A stretch of DNA of 5,477 bases from an uncultured bacterium (GTDB taxonomy: Bacteria > Actinomycetota > Coriobacteriia > Coriobacteriales > Coriobacteriaceae): assembly GCA_905214905.1 (NCBI GenBank), contig CAJMNK010000096.1:1-5477 (forward strand). The letters are read 5' to 3'. The position numbers and the translations under genes were made by a program. The notes under the pieces are model-generated. The model searched no databases and had not been told where the DNA came from. It worked only from the letters and a program-made list of their open reading frames with translations. Below are positions 1 to 5,434 of the stretch, in pieces. Every line of letters begins with the position of its first letter. The first letter of the stretch is position 1.

Positions 1-92
1 ATGACCAGAAGGTCAATGCCCTCCTCTTTCACGTCACCTTGCTCGCTCTGGCGGGCTTTCGCTGACTTATGCTCCACTTGCGACGTTTCCAT
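1..92 (-). CDS. 5' part of an unidentified gene leaving the window on the left
   Basis: Reading leftward from the ATG at 92-90, thirty codons are open to the window edge. The peptide begins METSQVEHKSAKARQ, continues with a charged stretch (SEQGDVKEEG), and ends in IDLLV. The frame looks coding: about two thirds of third positions are G or C, and a polar tail leads into a hydrophobic segment. A short polar N-terminus followed by an IDLL-type motif is seen in polysaccharide chain-length (Wzz-type) and related membrane proteins, but 30 residues cannot establish a family. No clear Shine-Dalgarno sequence precedes the ATG. The frame also stays open for some distance upstream, so the start is uncertain; an internal GTG is an alternative. 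The plus-strand frame over 1-120 is also open, but its peptide is less protein-like. The gene would be divergent from the DUF1846 gene. Confidence 0.42.
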   Translation of the reverse strand, partial: METSQVEHKSAKARQSEQGDVKEEGIDLLV

Positions 93-140
93 TATTGATA
101 CAAAGGCCAGGTTTGATTGAACCAAAAAGGGGAAGTTACA

Positions 141-193
141 GTGGAATAGTTCCCGTTTGGCCGTCTTGAGGGGTTAAACAGGAACTATTTCAC
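141..193 (+). repeat. 53-nt near-perfect inverted repeat (large hairpin) in the divergent intergenic region
   Basis: Arms 141-162 and 172-193 face each other across a 9-nt loop (163-171). The outer 13 bp pair GTGGAATAGTTCC with GGAACTATTTCAC, with one G-U. A single C/A mismatch (154/180) follows, then 8 more pairs (155-162 with 172-179) with two G-U. All four imperfect positions are transitions. RNA made from the plus strand would fold better (18 Watson-Crick pairs, 3 G-U, 1 mismatch) than RNA from the minus strand (18 Watson-Crick, 1 G-U, 3 mismatches). No T-run follows directly on either side, so it is not a standard terminator. It could be a dispersed palindromic repeat or a leader element of the leftward gene. 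Confidence 0.75.
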
Positions 194-263
194 CGCAACT
201 TATCGATGGCGTGTTTGGTTGGTGCCTGTTGATGGTCTGGTTATCGGGGAGGGCGGGCTCCGT

Positions 264-269
264 TATAAT
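264..269 (+). promoter_or_regulatory. -10 box of the DUF1846 gene promoter
   Basis: TATAAT at 264-269 matches the sigma-70-type -10 consensus exactly. A 17-bp spacer leads back to TTATCG (241-246), a poor -35 (3 of 6). Transcription would start near 276, giving a leader of about 30 nt before the ATG at 309. This also argues against the upstream ATG at 285, which would sit almost at the 5' end of the message without a ribosome-binding site. Confidence 0.55.
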
Positions 270-297
270 CGCCTAGAACATTAAATGGAAACGGGAC

Positions 298-302
298 GGG
301 AG
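298..302 (+). promoter_or_regulatory. Ribosome-binding site that selects the DUF1846 start at 309
   Basis: GGGAG at 298-302 lies 6 nt before the ATG at 309. The in-frame ATG at 285 has only AT-rich sequence upstream. The residues after 309 (MRQGFDNAKYIELQ) also match how family members usually begin, so 309 is preferred. Confidence 0.7.
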
Positions 303-308
303 CCATAC

Positions 309-1790
309 ATGCGCCAGGGTTTCGACAACGCGAAGTATATCGAGCTGCAGGCTGCTCACATTAAGGAGCGCATCTCGCAGTTTGGCGGCAAGCTGTATTT
401 GGAGTTTGGCGGCAAGCTGTTCGATGACTATCACGCGAGCCGCGTGCTGCCGGGTTTTGAGCCGGATAGCAAGTTTCGCATGCTCAAGAGCATAGCCGAC
501 GACGTCGAGGTCATCATCGCCATTAACGCGAACCACATCGAGAAAAACAAGGCTCGTGGTGACCTTGGCATTACCTATGACGAGGACGTTTTGCGCCTGG
601 TTGACCTGTTCCGCGGCAACGGCTTTGCCGTCGCGGCTGTGGTTATCACCCAGTACGCCGGCCAGCCTGCTGCCGATGTATTCCGCAACCGCCTGAACGC
701 GCTCGGTATTCCCGCCAAGCTGCACTATCCCATCGAGGGGTATCCGCACGATGTCGATCTGATCGTGTCCGACGATGGCTACGGCAAGAACGAGTTTGTC
801 GAGACCACGCGTCCGCTCGTTGTCGTGACGGCACCCGGCCCCGGCTCGGGCAAGCTCGCCACTTGCCTCTCGCAGCTGTATCACGAGCATAAGCACGGTA
901 CCGCCGCCGGCTATGCCAAGTTTGAGACCTTCCCGGTCTGGAATCTTCCTCTGACGCATCCGGTCAATATTGCCTACGAGGCCGCCACGGCAGACCTCGA
1001 TGATGCCAACATCATCGACTCGTTCCACCTTGAGGCCTACAACAAGACCACGGTCAACTACAACCGCGACGTCGAGGCCTTCCCGGTGGTCCGTGCCCTG
1101 ATGGAAAAGATCCTGGGCAAGAGCCCCTACCAGAGCCCCACGGACATGGGCGTCAATATGGTCGGCTTTGCCATCACCGATGACGATGCCTGCCGCGACG
1201 CTTCCAAGATGGAGATCGTTCGCCGCTACTTTACCGCGGTCGAAAATGTGCGCCGTACCGGCGTGGGCGATGAGCAAGTCGACCGTCTCAAGATTATTAT
1301 GAAGAAAGCCGGCATCGATAAGAACTACTCACCGGCACGCTCGGCGGCCCTCACCAGGGAGCAGCTGACGGGTGGTCCCGTGGGTGCCATGGTCATGCCC
1401 GATGGCTCCGTGGTGACCGGTAAGACCTCCACGCGCCTGGGCGCCGCAAGTTCGCTCATTATGAACGCCCTCAAGCATGTCTCGGGCGTCGACCTTGAGC
1501 TCGAGGTCATTAGCGATGAGGCGATCGAGCCCATCAGCAAGCTCAAGACGCATTTCCTGGGTAGCAAAAACCCGCGCCTCCACACCGACGAGACGCTTAT
1601 GGCGCTGTCGATCACCTCGGCCACGAGTGAGATGGCCGCTCGCGTCCTTTCGGGCCTGGAGCAGTTGCGCGGTTGCGATGCCTTCTTTAGCGTGATTATC
1701 TCGCCGACGGACGAGACGGTACTGCGCAAACTGGGTATCAACGTGTGCTGCGAGCCCAAGTTTGAGCGCCGTGGTTTCTTCCATCGCTAA
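309..1790 (+). CDS. DUF1846 (UPF0371) family protein
   Basis: This encodes a 493-residue cytoplasmic protein of the DUF1846/UPF0371 family, recognised from memory of its conserved segments. They include the N-terminus GFDNAKYIELQ with KERISQFGGKLYLEFGGKL, the glycine-rich APGPGSGKLATCLSQLYHE (residues 175-193), and a C-terminal segment DGSVVTGKTSTRLGAAS (starting at 365). The length is normal for the family (about 500). No signal peptide or membrane segment is visible. The biochemical function is not established. The two glycine-lysine motifs suggest nucleotide or phosphate binding: GSVVTGKT (366-373) fits the Walker A pattern literally, while GPGSGK (177-182) does not. That is an inference, and such motifs can be structural. 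The gene is monocistronic, with its own -10 box, a good ribosome-binding site and an intrinsic terminator 35 nt after the stop. The family assignment is firm; no role is assigned. Confidence 0.9.
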   Translation: MRQGFDNAKYIELQAAHIKERISQFGGKLYLEFGGKLFDDYHASRVLPGFEPDSKFRMLKSIADDVEVIIAINANHIEKNKARGDLGITYDEDVLRLVDLFRGNGFAVAAVVITQYAGQPAADVFRNRLNALGIPAKLHYPIEGYPHDVDLIVSDDGYGKNEFVETTRPLVVVTAPGPGSGKLATCLSQLYHEHKHGTAAGYAKFETFPVWNLPLTHPVNIAYEAATADLDDANIIDSFHLEAYNKTTVNYNRDVEAFPVVRALMEKILGKSPYQSPTDMGVNMVGFAITDDDACRDASKMEIVRRYFTAVENVRRTGVGDEQVDRLKIIMKKAGIDKNYSPARSAALTREQLTGGPVGAMVMPDGSVVTGKTSTRLGAASSLIMNALKHVSGVDLELEVISDEAIEPISKLKTHFLGSKNPRLHTDETLMALSITSATSEMAARVLSGLEQLRGCDAFFSVIISPTDETVLRKLGINVCCEPKFERRGFFHR

Positions 1791-1824
1791 GTTTGAAGCA
1801 CCGCGGTAATTGCATTGCATTTTG

Positions 1825-1857
1825 GCCGTATCGGGTTAGCGCCCGGTACGGCTTTTT
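1825..1857 (+). terminator. Intrinsic terminator of the DUF1846 gene
   Basis: An 11-bp stem (1825-1835 with 1842-1852, one U-G pair) with a 6-nt loop is followed directly by TTTTT (1853-1857). It starts 35 nt after the stop codon and separates this gene from the winged-helix gene. Confidence 0.93.
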
Positions 1858-1921
1858 GATCAATAAAGCGCCTATTTCGGCGAAAAATAGCCGTTTACCT
1901 GCCTAGAAACAATTTGAGCGG

Positions 1922-1930
1922 TATACAATA
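1922..1930 (+). promoter_or_regulatory. Possible -10 region for the winged-helix gene
   Basis: TATACAATA at 1922-1930 contains TACAAT (1924-1929), 5 of 6 to the -10 consensus. No good -35 is found at 16-18 bp: TTTACC (1894-1899) is too far and the sequence at 1901-1906 does not match. A transcript starting here would have a leader of about 110 nt before the ATG at 2047. The rest of 1858-2034 shows only weak short inverted repeats. Confidence 0.35.
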
Positions 1931-2034
1931 ACCGTAACTGTTTCATCCTTAGCGGGATGCCGCATGATGGATATTACCTGCCATCGTGAGGTGTGTCGGT
2001 CGCGCACGGCGCGTTAGATGCTCGTGCTCGGTTT

Positions 2035-2041
2035 GAGGAGG
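2035..2041 (+). promoter_or_regulatory. Strong ribosome-binding site that selects the start at 2047
   Basis: GAGGAGG at 2035-2041 lies 5 nt before the ATG at 2047. The frame is open further upstream to a GTG at 1993, which lacks a comparable site, so 2047 is the preferred start. Confidence 0.85.
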
Positions 2042-2046
2042 CTGCT

Positions 2047-2385
2047 ATGGCGGGCAAGGGTCGTGCGAGTGTCAACGATATGAAGCGTGTCGAGGTGCTG
2101 GTGTTGATGGAGATCGACCAGCAAACCGAAGACAATGGCGGGCCGTATGGTTTCTCGCGCAAAACGCTTGCCGAGCGCGTGGGGGTTTCGCCGTATCGTG
2201 CCCGCGCCGCAATCGATCGCTTGGATTCCGAAGGCATGATCGATGTCGTCTCGCGTTATAGCGACGACGGCGGTCAGCTTGCAAATGGCATTTGCCTCAC
2301 CGAACGTGGCGAGTGGTATCTTGAGGGCGTCCGTACCGGCATGCTCGTTCAAGAAATGCTTGAGGACGAGGTTGCTGATCGATAG
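2047..2385 (+). CDS. Small winged helix-turn-helix DNA-binding protein, likely transcription regulator
   Basis: The 112-residue protein has the layout of a stand-alone winged-helix domain. Helix 1 is about residues 13-27 (KRVEVLVLMEIDQQ). A glycine-containing linker follows, then helix 2 (37-45, SRKTLAERV) and recognition helix 3 (49-62, PYRARAAIDRLDSE). The GMIDVV...GICLTERG segment (63-88) looks like a beta wing, followed by a C-terminal helix (89-106) that could dimerise. The pattern, with KTLAERVGVSPYRARAAIDRL followed by the wing and LTERG, resembles MarR/GntR-type or replication-initiator-type winged helices, but I cannot place it in a named family. No ligand or sensor domain and no cysteine cluster is present, although one Cys (83) lies in the wing. 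The gene is monocistronic, with a strong ribosome-binding site and its own terminator. Its target is unknown; the nearest candidates are itself and pyrG just downstream, which is only positional inference. Confidence 0.82.
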   Translation: MAGKGRASVNDMKRVEVLVLMEIDQQTEDNGGPYGFSRKTLAERVGVSPYRARAAIDRLDSEGMIDVVSRYSDDGGQLANGICLTERGEWYLEGVRTGMLVQEMLEDEVADR

Positions 2386-2409
2386 CAGCATGTAACCCTT
2401 GCCATAGCG

Positions 2410-2442
2410 ACGCCGCCTGGGAAACTGGGCGGCGTTTTGTTT
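2410..2442 (+). terminator. Intrinsic terminator of the winged-helix gene
   Basis: ACGCCGCC (2410-2417) pairs perfectly with GGCGGCGT (2428-2435) around a 10-nt loop. The T-rich tract TTTTGTTT (2435-2442) follows. The stem begins 24 nt after the stop codon at 2385 and insulates pyrG from the upstream gene. Confidence 0.92.
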
Positions 2443-2476
2443 CAAGATTGAGAAATGCAATCGCATGCGAGAAAAA

Positions 2477-2508
2477 TTGCGAACGGTCCGCGGCGCGAGT
2501 ATTACAAT
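2477..2508 (+). promoter_or_regulatory. Probable pyrG promoter
   Basis: TTGCGA (2477-2482) could be the -35 box (4 of 6), with a 17-bp spacer to TATTAC (2500-2505, 4 of 6). An overlapping alternative -10 is TACAAT (2503-2508, 5 of 6), but then the spacer is 20 bp. Either choice puts the transcript start at about 2512-2516, close to the CCCGTA arm of the leader inverted repeat. The exact boxes are uncertain. Because a terminator lies just upstream, a promoter is expected in this stretch. Confidence 0.45.
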
Positions 2509-2513
2509 GAAGA

Positions 2514-2545
2514 CCCGTAAGATGTGGATAAACAACTTCTACGGG
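2514..2545 (+). promoter_or_regulatory. pyrG leader inverted repeat enclosing a DnaA-box 9-mer
   Basis: CCCGTA (2514-2519) and TACGGG (2540-2545) form a perfect 6-bp inverted repeat with a 20-nt interior. TGTGGATAA (2523-2531), the reverse complement of the DnaA box TTATCCACA, lies inside it. The repeat sits between the likely transcript start and the pyrG ATG at 2564, with no T-run after it, so it is not a terminator. Many Gram-positive pyrG genes carry a leader hairpin with CTP-sensitive attenuation, but the T-run expected for that mechanism is absent here. Confidence 0.5.
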
Positions 2546-2563
2546 AAGCGCAGGTAACTCAAT

Positions 2564-4225
2564 ATGACCAAGCATGTGTTCGTAACCGGTGGCGTGGTTT
2601 CGTCCCTGGGCAAGGGTATCACCGCGGCCTCGCTGGGCCGTCTGCTCAAGTCGCGTGGCTACAAAGTGACGATGCAGAAGGCCGACCCGTATCTGAACGT
2701 CGACCCCGGTACCATGAGCCCGTTCCAGCATGGTGAGGTCTTTGTAACCGAGGACGGTTACGAGTCCGACCTGGACCTGGGTCATTACGAGCGCTTTATT
2801 GATGAGAACCTGACCCGCGATTCCAACTTTACGACCGGTGCCATCTACAAAAGCCTAATCGCCCGCGAGCGTCGCGGCGACTTTTTGGGCGGTACCGTGC
2901 AGGTGATCCCCCACGTCACCAATGCCATTAAGGACAAGTTCCGCCGCATCGAGGAGCAGACCGGCTCCGATGTAGTCATCACCGAGCTGGGCGGCACGAT
3001 CGGCGACATCGAGTCCCAACCGTTTGTCGAGGCCATCCGCCAGTACCGCAAGGAGGCCGGCCCCGAGAACGTCTGCTACATCCACGTGTCGCTCGTTCCC
3101 TATATCGCCGCCGCCCACGAGGTCAAGACCAAGCCTACGCAGCATTCCGTCAAGGAGCTCCGCAGCTTTGGCATCCAGCCCGATATCATCGTGCTGCGCT
3201 CCGACCACCATATCGATGACGCTATCCGCGGAAAGATCGCAAGCTTCTGCGACGTCGACACCGATTGCGTCTTTACCAACGAGGACTGCGCGAGCATTTA
3301 CGATGTTCCGCAGCTGCTTGCCGAGCAGGACTTTGACCTGCGCATTTGCGAGCGCCTGGGTCTGGATCCGCGTGAGCGCGACATGAGCGAGTGGAACGAG
3401 TTCCTGCGCAAACAGAATCACGCCAACCATCACGCCGACAAGGTGAAGATCGCCGTCGTGGGTAAGTACACGCAGCTGCCCGATGCGTACCTGTCGGTTA
3501 TCGAGGCCCTGCACCATGCGGGCGTCTTCTACGATCGCCATGTGGACGTCCAGCTGGTCGACGGCGAGAGCCTCGACGAGCAGAATGTCTCCGAGGTTCT
3601 AGGCGACGCCTCGGGCATCCTGGTCCCCGGCGGCTTTGGCAAGCGCGCCCTGGAGGGCAAGATCCTCGCGGCCGAGTTTGCCCGTGAGCACAAGATTCCG
3701 TATCTGGGCATTTGCCTGGGTATGCAGGTGGCCGTGTGCGAGTTCGCCCGCAATGTCGTCGGCCTTGCCGGCGCCAGCTCCTCCGAGTTCGATCCGGATG
3801 GCCCGTATAGCGTCATCGACCTGATGAGCTCGCAGGAGGACGTGACCGAGAAGGGCGGCACCATGCGCCTGGGCGCCTATCCGTGCAAGCTCGCCGCCGA
3901 TACCCTTGCTCGTGAGGCATATGGCGAGGAACTCGTCTACGAGCGTCACCGTCACCGCTTTGAGTTCAACAACGCCTTCCGCGACCAGCTCGAGGACGCC
4001 GGTTTGGTTATCTCGGGTCTGTCGCCCGACGAGCGCCTGGTCGAGATGGTCGAGCTGCCGCGCGACGTGCATCCGTGGTATGTGGCAACCCAGGCTCATC
4101 CCGAGTTCAAGAGCCGCCCGACCAACCCGCAGCCGCTGTTCCGCGAGTTCGTGCGCGCTTCGATCGGCCAGCACGAGGGTGTCGACCGTCTGCAGGTGAC
4201 GCCCATGAACCTCGCTACGGACTAA
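2564..4225 (+). CDS. pyrG: CTP synthase (glutamine-hydrolysing)
   Basis: CTP synthase makes CTP from UTP with ATP and glutamine, the last step of pyrimidine nucleotide synthesis, in the cytoplasm. The 553 residues match the usual 535-555. The N-terminal synthetase domain (about 1-270) shows VTGGVVSSLGKG (7-18, ATP-binding loop), KADPYLNVDPGTMSP, EDGYESDLDLGHYERF with D71, and TELGGTIGDIES with E141, the expected magnesium and nucleotide residues. The C-terminal class I glutamine amidotransferase domain (about 290-540) has PGGFG (355-359), the nucleophile C384 in YLGICLGMQ, and the H512/E514 pair in AHPEF, so the Cys-His-Glu triad is complete. A small oddity is Ala40 in KADPY, where Leu, Phe or Ile is common. 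The ATG at 2564 has only a weak AGG (2552-2554) upstream, but its N-terminus aligns with the family. xerD follows after 2 nt. Confidence 0.98.
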   Translation: MTKHVFVTGGVVSSLGKGITAASLGRLLKSRGYKVTMQKADPYLNVDPGTMSPFQHGEVFVTEDGYESDLDLGHYERFIDENLTRDSNFTTGAIYKSLIARERRGDFLGGTVQVIPHVTNAIKDKFRRIEEQTGSDVVITELGGTIGDIESQPFVEAIRQYRKEAGPENVCYIHVSLVPYIAAAHEVKTKPTQHSVKELRSFGIQPDIIVLRSDHHIDDAIRGKIASFCDVDTDCVFTNEDCASIYDVPQLLAEQDFDLRICERLGLDPRERDMSEWNEFLRKQNHANHHADKVKIAVVGKYTQLPDAYLSVIEALHHAGVFYDRHVDVQLVDGESLDEQNVSEVLGDASGILVPGGFGKRALEGKILAAEFAREHKIPYLGICLGMQVAVCEFARNVVGLAGASSSEFDPDGPYSVIDLMSSQEDVTEKGGTMRLGAYPCKLAADTLAREAYGEELVYERHRHRFEFNNAFRDQLEDAGLVISGLSPDERLVEMVELPRDVHPWYVATQAHPEFKSRPTNPQPLFREFVRASIGQHEGVDRLQVTPMNLATD

Positions 4226-4227
4226 GG

Positions 4228-5169
4228 GTGCCGGCGAATAAGGAACATACCGAAGCTACTCCCTCGTCGCTCGCCGTGGCGGCGGGGGAGTATCTCGATT
4301 ACCTCGCGGTCGAGCGGGGCTTGGCGCGCAACACGATTGTGGCCTATCGTCGTGACCTGACGACGTACTGCGCCTATCTGGAGCGGGCGGGTATTGTGTC
4401 TTTTGAAGAGGTGACCCGTCAGGTCGTGGAGGGCTTTGTCGCCGATCGCCGCGACGGAGGCTATTCCGACGCCTCGGTGGAGCGTGCGCTTGCTGCCGTG
4501 AAGGGCCTGCATGCCTTTTTGGTGCGCGATGGGGCCGTGGCCCAAAACCCGACGGCGGCGTTGCGCCTGCCTAAAAAGGCTGAGCGTTTGCCGGAGTATC
4601 TATCGGTGGAGGATGTCTCGGCACTGCTCGATCAAGACTTTCCCGAGGGCGAGATGGGACTGCGCGACCATGCCATCTTGGAAGTGCTCTACGGATGCGG
4701 TTTGCGTGTGAGTGAGCTGGTTGGGCTCGATGTGGGCGATATCCATATTGACGATGGCTTTGTACTCGTTCGCGGTAAGGGCTCAAAGGAACGCCTGTCC
4801 CCACTGGTGGGAAGCGCGGCGCGAGCTCTGACGCTCTATGTAACTGAGGGACGTTCTCGCTTGGCGGCCCATGCCCGCGGAACCGAGACCTCGGCGGTCT
4901 TTTTAAATAAGAACGGACGTCGTCTGTCGCGCCAGGCCGTGCATGCGATATGCGAGCGGTATGGGCGTCAGGTGGGGCTGGTGGGGCTCCATCCCCATAC
5001 CTTGCGCCACTCCTTTGCCACCCACATGCTCGCGGGCGGTGCCGACCTGCGTGTGCTGCAGGAGATTTTGGGCCATGCCGATATTTCGACCACGCAGGTC
5101 TACACGCATGTCGACCGAACGCAACTGACCGAGGTCTATCTGGCGGCGCATCCGCTAGCACATCGCTAG
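4228..5169 (+). CDS. xerD: Site-specific tyrosine recombinase, XerD type
   Basis: Xer recombinases act at dif, near the replication terminus, to resolve chromosome dimers into monomers, normally with a partner (XerC) and FtsK. The 313-residue protein has an N-terminal SAM-like core-binding domain (about 15-100: YLDYLAVERGLARNTIVAYRRDL) and a C-terminal catalytic domain (about 118-305). The catalytic set is complete: R160 in GCGLRVSEL, K184 in VRGKGSKER, H257 and R260 in HTLRHSFATH, H283 in LGHADISTTQ, and the nucleophile Y292 in VYTHV. Spacing (R to K 24, H to Y 9) equals that of E. coli XerD. The preferred start is GTG 4228, 2 nt after the pyrG stop with AAGG immediately before it; a GTG at 4276 is a less likely alternative. 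The close spacing implies cotranscription and probably translational coupling with pyrG. XerD rather than XerC or a phage integrase is inferred from length, motif quality and the pyrG linkage. Confidence 0.93.
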   Translation: MPANKEHTEATPSSLAVAAGEYLDYLAVERGLARNTIVAYRRDLTTYCAYLERAGIVSFEEVTRQVVEGFVADRRDGGYSDASVERALAAVKGLHAFLVRDGAVAQNPTAALRLPKKAERLPEYLSVEDVSALLDQDFPEGEMGLRDHAILEVLYGCGLRVSELVGLDVGDIHIDDGFVLVRGKGSKERLSPLVGSAARALTLYVTEGRSRLAAHARGTETSAVFLNKNGRRLSRQAVHAICERYGRQVGLVGLHPHTLRHSFATHMLAGGADLRVLQEILGHADISTTQVYTHVDRTQLTEVYLAAHPLAHR

Positions 5170-5186
5170 CACCTCGCTGACCTGCA

Positions 5187-5198
5187 TATTTATAAATA
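5187..5198. repeat. 12-bp AT palindrome after the xerD stop
   Basis: TATTTATAAATA (5187-5198) is a perfect palindrome in otherwise GC-rich DNA, 17 nt after the xerD stop and 6 bp before the terminator stem. It could be part of the terminator region or of a mobile-repeat boundary. It has no assigned function. Confidence 0.5.
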
Positions 5199-5204
5199 CT
5201 AAAG

Positions 5205-5273
5205 GGGACGGGCCCCAGATTGCCGAGACGCACTTTTGCGCGCATGGGCAATCTGGGGCTCGTCCCATTTTTT
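5205..5273 (+). terminator. Long-stem intrinsic terminator after pyrG-xerD
   Basis: GGGACGGGCCCCAGATTGCC (5205-5224) pairs with 5247-5266 over 20 positions with only one G-U (5211/5260). ATTTTTT (5267-5273) follows. The 22-nt loop contains a small inner hairpin, CGCA-CTTT-TGCG (5229-5240). The stem is about twice as long as needed for a terminator, which raises the possibility that it belongs to a dispersed repeat family. On the opposite strand no T-run follows, so termination is predicted only for the plus-strand unit. Confidence 0.9.
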
Positions 5274-5364
5274 GCCACTTGTCGTCGCGGTGGTGGGCCG
5301 AATGTGCCTTGGGTGGGTGAGTTTGGGGGCGATGTGAACGGCATGTAAAGGGACGCAAAAATCG

Positions 5365-5390
5365 CCTCAAGGTCAACTTGAAGGTTGAGG
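5365..5390. repeat. Short inverted repeat CCTCAA...TTGAGG
   Basis: CCTCAA (5365-5370) and TTGAGG (5385-5390) are perfect 6-bp arms around 14 nt. The interior allows competing pairings, for example TCAAC with GTTGA. It adjoins the hairpin at 5397-5424. No gene is visible in 5274-5432. Confidence 0.4.
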
Positions 5391-5396
5391 TTGAAA

Positions 5397-5424
5397 GGCG
5401 GGGTGCCACAGGTGGCATCCCGCC
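5397..5424. repeat. GC-rich hairpin without T-run, upstream of the NrdR/LexA-type sites
   Basis: GGCGGGGTGCCA (5397-5408) pairs with TGGCATCCCGCC (5413-5424): 12 bp with one G-U (5403/5418) and a 4-nt loop. Only GTTGCT follows on the plus strand and CTTTCAACC on the minus strand, so neither direction gives a standard terminator. It may be a factor-dependent terminator, the end of a small RNA, or a DNA site. Confidence 0.6.
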
Positions 5425-5434
5425 GTTGCTGTAA

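Noticed and set aside
256..304. GGCTCC...GGAGCC inverted repeat around the DUF1846 -10 box
   Set aside because: Only 6 bp, and the left arm lies upstream of the transcript start, so it cannot form an RNA hairpin with the ribosome-binding site; probably chance.
285..308. Eight-codon N-terminal extension of the DUF1846 protein from ATG 285
   Set aside because: No ribosome-binding site upstream, and the start lies too close to the predicted transcript start; 309 has GGGAG and a family-like N-terminus.
273..1277. Long minus-strand open frame (334 codons) opposite the DUF1846 gene
   Set aside because: It is antisense to a well-supported gene with family-conserved segments; the opening follows from GC-biased codon use on the other strand.
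1872..1890. CTATTT...AAATAG inverted repeat after the DUF1846 terminator
   Set aside because: 6-bp AT-rich arms with imperfect flanks; not distinguishable from chance.
1993..2046. GTG start at 1993 for the winged-helix gene
   Set aside because: The strong GAGGAGG before ATG 2047 decides the start; the extra 18 residues are of low-quality composition.
2524..2736. Plus-strand 70-codon frame overlapping the start of pyrG
   Set aside because: It overlaps pyrG in another frame, starts without a ribosome-binding site, and resembles no protein.
5314..5336. Very short plus-strand peptide frame (containing Trp) that might be a leader peptide
   Set aside because: No ribosome-binding site, about a dozen codons, and no attenuator structure tied to it.
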